NCBI RefSeq assembly: GCF_019192735.1
Contig: NZ_JAHTKP010000034.1
Location: 1-64,000, forward strand
Origin: Kitasatospora aureofaciens
GTDB taxonomy: Bacteria > Actinomycetota > Actinomycetes > Streptomycetales > Streptomycetaceae
Direction: 5' to 3'
Length of the DNA: 64,000 nucleotides
Positions 1-9,140 of the stretch are shown piece by piece (the stretch's first letter is position 1; each line of letters begins with the position of its first letter). The notes beneath the pieces are model-generated. The model was not told the origin of the DNA and searched no databases. It worked only from the letters and a program-made list of their open reading frames with translations. Both the position numbers and the translations under genes were made by a program.

Positions 1-149
1 AGGCGGACGAGGTCGGTCTGGCGGGTGCGTGGACGGCGGTCGAGGCGGTGGCGGCGCGTCCGGCGCGCACCGCGGGCACCGTCGTCAAGGACGAGGGCGA
101 GGGCGGCAAGCAGCTCGCCGCGTTCCTGGCCGACCAGAAGTTCATCTAG
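1..149 (+). CDS. etfB: Electron transfer flavoprotein beta subunit, C-terminal end (partial)
   Basis: The reading frame is open from base 3 to the TAG at 147-149 and encodes the last 48 residues, ending ADQKFI. This tail, with its Ala/Lys-rich helix, and the etfA gene 45 bp downstream identify the beta subunit of the electron transfer flavoprotein. The EtfAB heterodimer accepts electrons from acyl-CoA dehydrogenases into FAD and passes them to the quinone pool. The start lies outside the window, so domains cannot be judged. It is probably co-transcribed with etfA. Confidence 0.85.
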   Translation, partial: ADEVGLAGAWTAVEAVAARPARTAGTVVKDEGEGGKQLAAFLADQKFI

Positions 150-194
150 TCCCACCCGTTCGCGCATCCAACGATCGATCAGGAGCAACGAATC

Positions 195-1157
195 ATGGCT
201 GAGATCCTGGTTCTGGTGGACCACGCCGACGGTGTGGTCCGCAAGCCGGCCCTGGAGCTGCTGACCCTGGCCCGCCGCATCGGCGAGCCGTCCGCCGTCG
301 TCCTCGGCGCCGGTGCCGCCGCGGCCGACATCGCCGCGAAGGCCGGCGAGTACGGCGCGGCGAAGGTGTACGTCGCCGACGGCGCCGAGTTCGCCGACCA
401 GCTGGTCGTCCCGAAGGTGGACGCCCTGGCCCAGATCGCCAAGACCGTGTCGCCCGCGGCGGTGCTGGTCACGTCCTCCGGTGAGGGCAAGGAGGTCGCC
501 GCCCGCGTGGCGCTGCGGATCGGCTCCGGCATCATCACCGACGCCGTCGACCTGGAGGCCGGCGACGGCGGTCCGGTCGCCACCCAGTCGGTGTTCGCCG
601 CGTCCTTCCAGGTGAAGTCCAAGGTCACCCACGGCGCGCCGGTCATCACCGTCAAGCCGAACGCCGTCGCCCCCGAGGCCGCCCCGGCCGCCGGCGCCGT
701 CGAGAACGTCGCGGTGGAGTTCACCGGCAACGCCGCCAAGGTCACCTCGCGCACCCCGCGCGTCTCCACCGGCCGTCCGGAGCTGACCGAGGCCGCGATC
801 GTGGTCTCCGGCGGCCGCGGCGTCGGTGCCGCCGAGGGCTTCGGCGTCGTCGAGGAGCTCGCGGACGCGCTCGGCGCGGCCGTCGGAGCCTCGCGTGCCG
901 CCGTCGACGCCGGCTGGTACCCGCACAGCAACCAGGTCGGCCAGACCGGCAAGCAGGTCTCGCCGCAGCTGTACATCGCGGCGGGCATCTCCGGTGCCAT
1001 CCAGCACCGGGCCGGCATGCAGACCTCGAAGACCATCGTGGCCGTCAACAAGGACCCCGAGGCCCCGATCTTCGAGCTGGTCGACTACGGCGTGGTCGGC
1101 GACCTCTTCGCCGTTCTCCCGCAGCTCACCGCCGAGGTGAAGGCCCGCAAGGGCTGA
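195..1157 (+). CDS. etfA: Electron transfer flavoprotein alpha subunit
   Basis: This 320-residue protein has normal family length. The N-terminal half (about 1-190) is the Rossmann-like ETF domain. The C-terminal half (about 195-315) holds the FAD-binding EtfA signature, with GWYPHSNQVGQTGK, SPQLYIAAGISGAIQH and a run close to VAVNKDPEAPIFELVDYG. It binds FAD and, with EtfB, carries electrons from fatty-acid and amino-acid dehydrogenases to the membrane quinone pool. The ATG at 195 has AGGAG at 181-185, nine bases upstream. etfB ends 45 bp before it, so the two form an operon closed by a strong double hairpin at 1167-1257. Confidence 0.95.
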   Translation: MAEILVLVDHADGVVRKPALELLTLARRIGEPSAVVLGAGAAAADIAAKAGEYGAAKVYVADGAEFADQLVVPKVDALAQIAKTVSPAAVLVTSSGEGKEVAARVALRIGSGIITDAVDLEAGDGGPVATQSVFAASFQVKSKVTHGAPVITVKPNAVAPEAAPAAGAVENVAVEFTGNAAKVTSRTPRVSTGRPELTEAAIVVSGGRGVGAAEGFGVVEELADALGAAVGASRAAVDAGWYPHSNQVGQTGKQVSPQLYIAAGISGAIQHRAGMQTSKTIVAVNKDPEAPIFELVDYGVVGDLFAVLPQLTAEVKARKG

Positions 1158-1166
1158 TCCCTCGCA

Positions 1167-1257
1167 GGACCCTGCGGGGATCCCTCGCTGGATCCCCGCA
1201 GGGTCCCCCGCGGAGGGACGGAGGGCGTGGTACCGGGTGCTCGGTGCCACGCCCTCC
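1167..1257 (+). terminator. Double intrinsic terminator after etfA
   Basis: Two consecutive hairpins follow the etfA stop. The first has perfect 17-bp arms (1167-1183 and 1190-1206) around a 6-nt loop. The second has 11-bp arms (1220-1230 and 1247-1257). There is no U-tract, which is usual for Streptomyces terminators. They separate etfBA from the acyl-CoA synthetase gene. Confidence 0.8.
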
Positions 1258-1328
1258 GGCGTTTCCGGGGCGGACCCGGACGGCCCGTAGAGTCGGCGGG
1301 ACACCGTGAGAGAGGCGAGGACGGAAGC

Positions 1329-2753
1329 ATGGCACTGCTGACGGCACTTCAGGGCGGCTTCGGGGATGCGGCCGATGCGCTGCGGATCGACGGGCGGGCG
1401 CTCTCCCGGGAGGAACTGCTCGGCGCGGCGACCGCCGTGGCCGATCGGGTGGCCGGGGCGCCCGCGCTCGCGGTGCTGGCCCGGGCGAGCGTCGAGACGG
1501 TGACCGCCGTGGTCGGCGGCCTGCTGGCGGGTGTGCCCGTGGTGCCGGTGCCGCCCGACTCCGGGCCGAAGGAGCGCGAGCACATCCTGCGCGACTCGGG
1601 GGCCGCGTTGCTGGCGCGCGCCGTCGGGGACAGCGAGGACAGCGGGGTGGGCGGGGTGAAGGGGCTGGCCGTCGACCTGACGGAACGTTCCGCGACGACG
1701 TACGCCGAGCCGGCCGGGGACACCACCGGGTTCGTCCTCTACACCTCGGGCACTACCGGCGCGCCCAAGGGCGCGGTGATCCGTCGCGAGGCCGTCGCTG
1801 CCGACCTGGACGCGCTCGCCTCCGCCTGGCAGTGGACCGCCGAGGACACGCTCGTCCACGGCCTGCCGCTGTTCCACGTGCACGGCCTGCTGCTCGGCGT
1901 GCTCGGCGCCCTGCGCACCGGCAGCCGGCTGGTGCACACCGGGCGGCCCAGTCCCACCGGGTACGCCGCCGCGGGCGGCAGCCTGTACTTCGGGGTGCCG
2001 ACCGTCTGGTCCCGGCTGGTGGCCGACCCGGAGGCGGCGGCCCGGCTCGCCTCGGCCCGGCTGCTGGTCTCCGGCAGTGCGCCGCTGCCCGTCCCGGTGT
2101 TCGAGAAGCTGGCGGCGCTGACCGGGCACGCGCCGATCGAGCGCTACGGGATGACCGAGTCCCTGATCACCGTCAGCACCAGGGCGGACGGCGAGCGCCG
2201 CCCCGGCAGCGTCGGCCTGCCGCTGGACGGCGTGCGCACCCGGCTGGTCGGCGAGGACGGCGCGCCCGTGCCGTCCGACGGGGAGAGTGTCGGCGAACTG
2301 CAGGTCGCCGGGCCGACCCTGTTCTCCGGGTACCTCAACCGGCCGGACGCCGACGCCGAGTCCTGGACGGCGGACGGCTGGTTCCGCACCGGCGATGTCG
2401 CCGTGATCGGCGAGGACGGATTCCACCGGATCGTCGGCCGCGCCTCGGTCGACCTGATCAAGAGCGGTGGCTACCGGATCGGCGCCGGCGAGGTGGAGGC
2501 CGCGCTGCGCGACCACCCCGCGGTCGCCGACGCCGCCGTGGTCGGCGCGCCGGACGAGGACCTCGGACAGGCGATCGTCGCGTACGTCGTTCCGGACGGT
2601 CCGGTGACGGGGGATCAGCTGACGGCCTTTGTGGCAGAGCGGCTCTCGGTGCACAAGCGGCCGCGCCGGGTCGTCCTGGTGCCCGAACTCCCCAGGAACG
2701 CCATGGGAAAGGTGCTCAAGAAGCAGCTGCTCGCGGAGGGCGGGAAGCGGTGA
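1329..2753 (+). CDS. AMP-forming acyl-CoA synthetase, malonyl-CoA synthetase (MatB)-like
   Basis: This is a 474-residue ANL-superfamily adenylating enzyme. It has the P-loop motif LYTSGTTGAPKGAV near residue 137, the A5 motif ERYGMTES near 272, GWFRTGD and the GRASVDLIKSGGYRIGAGE hinge region, and the C-terminal catalytic Lys context RNAMGKVLKKQL. It activates a carboxylate to an acyl-adenylate and then to the CoA thioester. Overall length and segments such as DALASAWQW and GLPLFHVHGLLLG resemble actinobacterial MatB, which makes malonyl- or methylmalonyl-CoA, but the substrate cannot be fixed from sequence alone. The ATG at 1329 follows GAGGCGAGGACGGAAGC; a longer frame from 1227 would run through the terminator and is not used. 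Confidence 0.85.
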   Translation: MALLTALQGGFGDAADALRIDGRALSREELLGAATAVADRVAGAPALAVLARASVETVTAVVGGLLAGVPVVPVPPDSGPKEREHILRDSGAALLARAVGDSEDSGVGGVKGLAVDLTERSATTYAEPAGDTTGFVLYTSGTTGAPKGAVIRREAVAADLDALASAWQWTAEDTLVHGLPLFHVHGLLLGVLGALRTGSRLVHTGRPSPTGYAAAGGSLYFGVPTVWSRLVADPEAAARLASARLLVSGSAPLPVPVFEKLAALTGHAPIERYGMTESLITVSTRADGERRPGSVGLPLDGVRTRLVGEDGAPVPSDGESVGELQVAGPTLFSGYLNRPDADAESWTADGWFRTGDVAVIGEDGFHRIVGRASVDLIKSGGYRIGAGEVEAALRDHPAVADAAVVGAPDEDLGQAIVAYVVPDGPVTGDQLTAFVAERLSVHKRPRRVVLVPELPRNAMGKVLKKQLLAEGGKR

Positions 2754-2944
2754 TGAGGGGGCGTCGGATCCAGCTTCGGTGACGTCGTATCACCCTGACG
2801 ACCCGTTCGGTGCTCACCTTTCGCGACCCTCCTTTGGCGCACTCCACTGCGCGCTGTGAGCTGACGCGTGCTTAACGTGACAGGCGGCAGAACTGATCAG
2901 CCGTGTCCGCAGCACAGTCCGCAGCAGTGAAGGAAGACAACAGA

Positions 2945-3853
<909 letters not shown>

Positions 3854-3962
3854 GGCTCGCGTGGGTTGTCGGTGAGGGGTGCCTGGGGCTTTGTGGTCCG
3901 GGCGTCCCTTGCTGTGCTGCTCCTCGCTGTGCTGTTCCCTGCTGTGCCGCTCCCTGCTGTGC

Positions 3963-4901
3963 TCAGAGGTCCGTGGGGCGGGGGAGGGCGCCGCGGGCGC
4001 CGAGGGCGGTGACGGCGAAGGCTCCTGCGGCCACGGCGACGGCGACGGCCTCGGGGAGCGGCGTGTCGCGGGCGAGTTCGGCGGCGAGGGCGCCGCAGAA
4101 GACGTCGCCGGCACCGGTGGTGTCGACGACGGTGACGGCGGGGGCGGGGAGCCTGGTCACCCGGCCGTCGGCGACGACGAGGGCGCCCTCGCCGCCGAGG
4201 GTGATCACGGTGCCGTCGGTGAGGGCGGCGAGGTTTGTGGGGTTGGGGAGGTCGGTGATGTTGGTGAGTGCGTGTGCGGCCTCGGTGACGGTGGCGGTGC
4301 CGGTCAGCTGACGGGCCTCGACGGCGTTCACAACGACCAGGGGACGGCGGCCGGTTGAACGCGTGTCGGGGAGCGTGCCGGCGGGCGCGGCGTTGTGGAC
4401 CCAGCGGGTGCCGTGTGCGGGGAGCGCGGCGGCCGTCGCGCGGACGCACTCCTTGGGGATCTCGCCGCTGGTGAGGACCACGTCGCGAGGGAGCAGCCGG
4501 ACGGCGGCGAGGGCGGCGGTGACCTCGGCGGCGGTGAGGTGGGCGTTCGCGCCGGGGACGACGACGATGCTGTTCTCGCCGGCCGGGTCGACCATGACGA
4601 TCGCCTGCCCGGTGGGTGCGGCGGGGTCGGTGAGCACGGCGCCCGTGTCGACGTCGGCGCTCCGGAGGTCGGCGAGCGCAGCCCGTCCGTCGGCGTCCGC
4701 CCCGACCTTCGCGACCAGTTGGGTCGCCGCCCCCATCCGGGCCGCCGCCACCGCCTGGTTGGCGCCCTTGCCACCGAACCCCTGCGTGGCGTCCATGGCG
4801 AGCACGGTCTCGCCGGGGGAGGGGAGCATGGGGCAGCGGAGGATCCGGTCGACGTTGACCGACCCGATGACGACGACTCGGCCGACTGGGCGCAGCTTCA
4901 T
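3963..4901 (-). CDS. rbsK: Ribokinase (PfkB family carbohydrate kinase)
   Basis: This 312-residue PfkB-family sugar kinase has the N-terminal signature GSVNVDRIL, the substrate-binding GGKGANQAVAAARMG loop (ribokinase type) and the C-terminal DTTGAGDVFCGAL motif, in which the Asp is the catalytic base. It is expected to phosphorylate D-ribose to ribose-5-phosphate using ATP. No ribose transporter or LacI-type regulator lies next to it. The ATG at 4901 has AGAGGAACG just upstream. The gene diverges from the TmrB-NUDIX gene across a 600-bp region holding three related palindromic sites, so an outside repressor may control both. Confidence 0.88.
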   Translation of the reverse strand: MKLRPVGRVVVIGSVNVDRILRCPMLPSPGETVLAMDATQGFGGKGANQAVAAARMGAATQLVAKVGADADGRAALADLRSADVDTGAVLTDPAAPTGQAIVMVDPAGENSIVVVPGANAHLTAAEVTAALAAVRLLPRDVVLTSGEIPKECVRATAAALPAHGTRWVHNAAPAGTLPDTRSTGRRPLVVVNAVEARQLTGTATVTEAAHALTNITDLPNPTNLAALTDGTVITLGGEGALVVADGRVTRLPAPAVTVVDTTGAGDVFCGALAAELARDTPLPEAVAVAVAAGAFAVTALGARGALPRPTDL

Positions 4902-5501
4902 CGTTCCTCTGTACGGGGTGCGGGGGCCTGGGCGCAAGCGGGCGCGGTGGGGCGGGGGTTGGGCGGGGGTGGGGGCGGCACAGTGTGTGCGGCGGCGCGA
5001 ATATGTAGGTCGGTCTACAGAAATCTGGGGTGGTGTGGTGGTGTGCGTAGGAAGTCGGGCAGGCCGACTTCCTGTGCGCTGGGTGGAGGGGCTGATTCGG
5101 CGGGCGATGTAGACCGGTCTACATAATTTTCCCCGGGTGAAGGGGGGAGCAGGAGCGCTGGGCGTGAGTGGTGCGTGCGGGGCGCGCGTTTGCACGAGAG
5201 CGCCGGCGCGAGGGTCGGCCGGGCGCCGCGAGGGGTGGTACGGAGGCGGGTTGTGGGAGTGCGAAGGGGGCGCAAGGATTATGACGACTGGTCTACATAG
5301 CCGACCGCCCAGGCGCCTGGCCTGGGCACATGCCTCTGTCAAGAGGCGAGTCGGGGCGCCGCAGTGGATGGCGCAGTGGGCGGCGCGGGAAGGTATGGGG
5401 AGCGGCGCGGCGGGGGTACCACCACGGGTGGCGCTGGTTCGACAACGGGGGCGCCGCCCGGTGCGAACCGGCACCGGGGGAAGTCGAGGGCAGGGGACGC
5501 T
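4902..5501. promoter_or_regulatory. Divergent control region with three TGTAGACCGGTCTACA-type sites
   Basis: I see no convincing gene in these 600 bases between ribokinase and the TmrB-NUDIX gene. The region holds a perfect 18-bp palindrome, ATGTAGACCGGTCTACAT (5107-5124), followed by AT-rich ATAATTTT. A variant copy, TGTAGGTCGGTCTACA, lies at 5004-5019, and a site with only the right arm intact, GGTCTACAT, lies at 5290-5298. Such TAGACnnGTCTA palindromes are typical of TetR-family operators, but no TetR gene is in the window. A separate hairpin (5049-5073) is listed on its own. Confidence 0.6.
5049..5083. repeat. Hairpin repeat, copy 1 (AGGAAGTCGG arms)
   Basis: Perfect 10-bp arms AGGAAGTCGG (5049-5058) and CCGACTTCCT (5064-5073) flank a 5-nt loop, followed by a GTGCGCTGGGTGG tail. 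A very similar element, with arms GAAGTCGGC/GCCGACTTC and tail GCGCGTGGGGTGG, lies at 36420-36456 between convergent genes. Here it lies inside the divergent promoter region, so it is not simply a terminator. Confidence 0.5.
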
Positions 5502-6569
5502 GTGATCGTCTGGGTCAATGGCACATTCGGGGCGGGCAAGACCAGTGCCTGCCGGGAACTGGTGGAACTGCTGCCGGGGAGCATGCTCTTCGACCCCGAG
5601 CTGGTGGGGTTCGGGCTGCGCAGGGTGCTTCCGGCCGACCGGCTGGCGGCGGTGTCCGACTTCCAGGACCTGCCGGCCTGGCGCCGGCTCGTCCCCGAGG
5701 TGGCCGCCGCGCTGCTCGGCGAGGTGCCGGGCCCGCTGGTGGTCCCGATGACCCTGCTCAGAGAGGACTACCGGGACGAGATCTTCGGCGATCTCGCCGC
5801 GCACGGGATCGCGGTGCACCACGTCGTCCTTGACCCAGAAGAAACGATCCTGCGTCAGCGCATTGCACACCGGGACGAATGCCCCGGCGATGCGGCGGCC
5901 AGCGAGCGGGTCCGCCAGTGGTGCCTTGAGCACCTGCCCCGCTACCGTGCAGCCCGGCGCTGGCTCGTCCGCGACGCCCGCCTGATCGACTCCGGCCGGC
6001 TCACCCCGCGCGAAACCGCCGAGCGGATCGCCGAACTCGTCCGCGACGGCGCCGCCCGCTGCCCGATCGCCCAGACCCCCGACCCCACCGGGGACACGGT
6101 CGCCTCCGCGGTCCTGCTCTTCGACGAACAGGACCGCGTGCTTCTCGTCGACCCCGTCTACAAGCCCGACTGGGACTTCCCCGGCGGCGTCGTCGAACGC
6201 GGCGAGGCCCCCACCGACGCCGCCCTGCGTGAGACCGCCGAGGAACTCGGTCTCCGCCTCGACCCGGCCACTCTGCGCCTGCTCGCCGTCGACTGGGAAC
6301 CGCGCACGGGTCCTCGCCGCGGCGGTCTGCGGCTCATGTACGACGGCGGGTTGCTGGACGCGAACGGGCGGCAGGGCCTGCTGCTCCAGCCCGAGGAACT
6401 GCGCGGCTGGCGCTTCGTCACCCTGGACGAGGCCGCCGACCTGCTGCCCCCGAGCCGGTATCGGCGGCTTGCCGCCACCCTGGACGCGCGCCGCTGCGGC
6501 GAGTTGCGTTATCTGGAGGCAGGGCGACAGGTCGCTCTGGGCCTTGCCCGGGCGGCGGATGCGGCGTAG
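5502..6569 (+). CDS. TmrB-like P-loop kinase fused to a NUDIX hydrolase
   Basis: This 355-residue protein has two domains. Residues 1-175 resemble TmrB, the ATP-binding tunicamycin-resistance protein: the start reads MIVWVNGTFGAGKTS with a Walker A at 7-15, followed by FDPELVGFGLR, a DFQDLPAWR segment and VVPMTLL. Residues about 190-330 form a NUDIX domain whose box (about 228-250) has the G-x5-E-x7-RE-x2-EE pattern, with Thr where an aliphatic residue is usual after RE. It may sense or clear a nucleotide-linked compound; the substrate is unknown. The GTG at 5502 is preceded by AGGGGA and starts exactly where TmrB-type proteins begin, so the longer frame from 5364 is rejected. Confidence 0.8.
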   Translation: MIVWVNGTFGAGKTSACRELVELLPGSMLFDPELVGFGLRRVLPADRLAAVSDFQDLPAWRRLVPEVAAALLGEVPGPLVVPMTLLREDYRDEIFGDLAAHGIAVHHVVLDPEETILRQRIAHRDECPGDAAASERVRQWCLEHLPRYRAARRWLVRDARLIDSGRLTPRETAERIAELVRDGAARCPIAQTPDPTGDTVASAVLLFDEQDRVLLVDPVYKPDWDFPGGVVERGEAPTDAALRETAEELGLRLDPATLRLLAVDWEPRTGPRRGGLRLMYDGGLLDANGRQGLLLQPEELRGWRFVTLDEAADLLPPSRYRRLAATLDARRCGELRYLEAGRQVALGLARAADAA

Positions 6570-6734
6570 CGGGTGCCACTGCGGCCGGTGGTGGAGGGCA
6601 GAGGGCTCGACCGGCGCCGAGCGAGCGGACGGCAGGTCGCCCTCGGCCTGGTTCGGGTGGCTCAGCAGGCTTTGCGGCGGACATGGCGGAGACCGGATGA
6701 CGCCGCTGGGCGGCGCAGCGGGCAGGATGGAGGC

Positions 6735-7565
6735 ATGCCGTTCACGCTGAGCCATCCGATGGCCGTCCTGCCTCTGCTGCGTGCTGCCGGGGAGCGCGGG
6801 CCGCTGGTGGCCTCGGCGCTGGTTGCCGGGTCGATGGCGCCCGATGTGCCGTTCTTCGCGGAGTCGTTGCTGCCGGGGGTGTACGGGCACGGCGGGTTGA
6901 CCCACCGGTGGTGGGCGGTGCCGACGGTGGATGTGGCGATCGCGGGGGCGCTGGTGGCCGGTTGGCACGGGCTGCTGCGCGCGCCGTTGGTGGCGCTGTT
7001 GCCCGCGCGGTGGGCGGGCGCGGCCGAGGCGTTGACCGTCCGGCGTGAAGGCGACTGTGCTGCGCGGGTGGGCTGGTTCGCGGTGTCCGCTGCGGTGGGG
7101 GCGGCCACGCACGTCGGGTGGGACGCGTTCACGCACGAGGGGCGGTTGGGGGTGCGGCTGCTCCCCGCGCTGGAACGGGAGATGGCCGGCGTTCCGCTGT
7201 ACTCGGCGCTGCAGTACGGGAGTTCGGCGCTCGCGCTGGCCGGGCTCGGTGGGTGGGCGGTGCGTGCGGCGCGGGCCGTCGAACCGGTGCCGCCCGCAGT
7301 CGTGCTCTCGCCCGGCGCCCGTCGGGCGGCCGCCGGGGCGCTCGGGGCGGCGACGGTGGCCGGGGTGGTGCACCGGCTCAGGCCGTTGCGGCGGGGGCTG
7401 ATCCCCGAACTCTGCTTCGGCGCCGGGGCCGGACTCGCGGTGGGCGCGGTCGGGTTCGCGGCGGCGGTGGCCGCACGGGGACGGGGGCTGCGGGCAGCCC
7501 CCGTCCCAATGTCCGTCAGACGGAGCGCAGTTCGGCGTAGCGGCGGAGGAACAGGGCCTCGGTGA
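6735..7565 (+). CDS. DUF4184-type membrane protein
   Basis: This 276-residue protein begins MPFTLSHPMAVLPLLR, the typical start of DUF4184 proteins. It has about five to six hydrophobic segments and the conserved pieces GSMAPDVPFF, LTHRWW and THVGWDAFTHEG. The His/Asp-rich pattern recalls the membrane metal-dependent hydrolase (YbcI/LexA-binding-inner-membrane) superfamily, but its substrate is not known. The ATG at 6735 is preceded by GGATGGAGGC. The last 50 bases overlap the end of the convergent dipeptidase gene, which is unusual but both frames look real. Confidence 0.75.
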   Translation: MPFTLSHPMAVLPLLRAAGERGPLVASALVAGSMAPDVPFFAESLLPGVYGHGGLTHRWWAVPTVDVAIAGALVAGWHGLLRAPLVALLPARWAGAAEALTVRREGDCAARVGWFAVSAAVGAATHVGWDAFTHEGRLGVRLLPALEREMAGVPLYSALQYGSSALALAGLGGWAVRAARAVEPVPPAVVLSPGARRAAAGALGAATVAGVVHRLRPLRRGLIPELCFGAGAGLAVGAVGFAAAVAARGRGLRAAPVPMSVRRSAVRRSGGGTGPR

Positions 7566-8880
7566 GGGCCATCCGCTCCAGCTCCTGCGGGTCGACGCTC
7601 TCGTTGACCGCGTGGATCTGGGTGGTGGGCTCCTCGACCCCGATCAGCACGATCTCGGCCTGCGGGTACAGCGTACGCAGCGTGTTGCAGAGCGGGATCG
7701 AGCCGCCCTCGCCGGAGGCGACCATCGGGGTGCCGAAGGCCTCGGCCATGGCCTCGCCCATCGCCTCGTAGGCCGGGCCGGTGGTGTCGGCGTTGAACGG
7801 GGAGCCGTTGCCCTGGCGCTCGATCGTCAGCCGGGCGCCGAGCGGGACCTGCGCCTCCAGGTGGGCGACCAGCAGGTCCTGGGCGGCGGCCGGGTCGGTG
7901 CCCGGCGGTACGCGCAGGCTCACCAGCGCCTTGGCAGCGGCCTGGACGGAGGAGGTGGCGCCGATCACCGGCGGGGCGTCGATGCCGAGGACGGTGACGG
8001 ACGGGCGGGCCCAGAGCCGGTCGGCGATGGTGCCGGTGCCGGTGAGGGCGACGCCGTCGAGCACCTTGGCGTCGGAGCGGAACTGCTCCTCCGTGTATTG
8101 CACGCCGTCCCAGGTCTGGTCGGCGGCCAGCCCGGCCACGGCGACGTCGCCGTGCTCGTCGTGCAGCGAGGCGAGGACCTTGATGAGCGACTGCAGAGCG
8201 TCGGGGGCGGCGCCGCCGAACGCGCCGGAGTGCAGATTGCCGGCCAGGGTGGTGAGTGATACCTCGACGACCGTCATGCCGCGCAGCGAGGCGGTGACGG
8301 TGGGCAGGCCGGGGGCGAAGTTGCCGGTGTCGCCGATGATGATCGCGTCGGCGGCGAGCAGCTCGGGGTGCGCCTCCGCGTACCGCTCCAGGCCGCCGGT
8401 GCCCTGCTCCTCCGAGCCCTCGACGATGATCTTCAGGGCGACCGGGTAGGCGTCCCCGTACACCTGGCGCAGGGCGCGCAGGGCGGTGAGGTGCATCAGG
8501 ATGTTGCCCTTGCAGTCGGCCGCGCCGCGGCCGTACCAGCGGCCGTCCCGCTCGGTCAGTTCGAACGCGGGGCTCTGCCAGGCGTCCTCGTCGAGCGGGG
8601 GCTGGACGTCGTAGTGCGAGTAGAGCAGGACGGTGGGCGCGCCCTCGGGGCCGGGCAGTTCGGCGTAGACGGACTGGGTGCCGTCGGGGGTGTCGAGCAG
8701 CTGCACGTTGGTCAGGCCCTCGGCGGCGAAGGCATCGGCGACCCAGCGGGCAGCCTTCTCGCACTCCTCGACCGGGAACTGGCGCGGGTCGGCGACCGAC
8801 GGGAAGGCGACCAGCTCGGCGAGGTCGGTGCGGGCACGGTCCATCAGGGACCGGACGGCGTCGGCCAGGGGCTGTGACAT
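7516..8880 (-). CDS. M20 family dipeptidase (zinc metallopeptidase)
   Basis: This 454-residue M20/M25/M40 peptidase has the metal ligand motifs LYSHYDVQPP (first His/Asp), YGRGAADCKGN (bridging Asp), EGSEEQGTGG (catalytic Glu and Glu ligand), IIGDTGNF (Asp ligand) and a C-terminal HAVNES containing the last His. A dimerisation (lid) domain lies in the middle, with HSGAFGG. It should cleave dipeptides or related short substrates in the cytoplasm with two Zn ions. The ATG at 8880 gives full family length. Its 3' end overlaps the convergent DUF4184 gene by 50 bp. Confidence 0.9.
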   Translation of the reverse strand: MSQPLADAVRSLMDRARTDLAELVAFPSVADPRQFPVEECEKAARWVADAFAAEGLTNVQLLDTPDGTQSVYAELPGPEGAPTVLLYSHYDVQPPLDEDAWQSPAFELTERDGRWYGRGAADCKGNILMHLTALRALRQVYGDAYPVALKIIVEGSEEQGTGGLERYAEAHPELLAADAIIIGDTGNFAPGLPTVTASLRGMTVVEVSLTTLAGNLHSGAFGGAAPDALQSLIKVLASLHDEHGDVAVAGLAADQTWDGVQYTEEQFRSDAKVLDGVALTGTGTIADRLWARPSVTVLGIDAPPVIGATSSVQAAAKALVSLRVPPGTDPAAAQDLLVAHLEAQVPLGARLTIERQGNGSPFNADTTGPAYEAMGEAMAEAFGTPMVASGEGGSIPLCNTLRTLYPQAEIVLIGVEEPTTQIHAVNESVDPQELERMALTEALFLRRYAELRSV

Positions 8881-9140
8881 CGGGGTGCTCCGAGAGGGGC
8901 GGGGCCGCCCGAGGGGTGGTCCGGGCGGGCGTGGACGGTTGGGGTACCGCCGATCATAGGCGGAGCGGCACCGGCGGGTTCGGCGGCCCGGCCCGGTGGC
9001 GCGGTCCGGCGGCCGGGGCCCTCGGCCGGGTCCCTCGTTAGGGCTCGGCGGTCAGGTCCGTTGGCCGGGTCCGCAGACGACGGGAGGTTCACGGCGGCGC
9101 GGCGACCGGCGGGCCCGGTGGACGCATAGGATTGCTTGAC

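Noticed and set aside
2754..2944. A ydaO-type c-di-AMP riboswitch before the NlpC/P60 gene
   Set aside because: Such riboswitches often precede Streptomyces wall hydrolases, but I could not find the conserved core pieces in this leader.
3963..7373. An 1136-aa minus-strand frame joining ribokinase with upstream sequence
   Set aside because: Only the last 312 residues are ribokinase; the rest is low-complexity shadow of the TmrB-NUDIX and DUF4184 genes.
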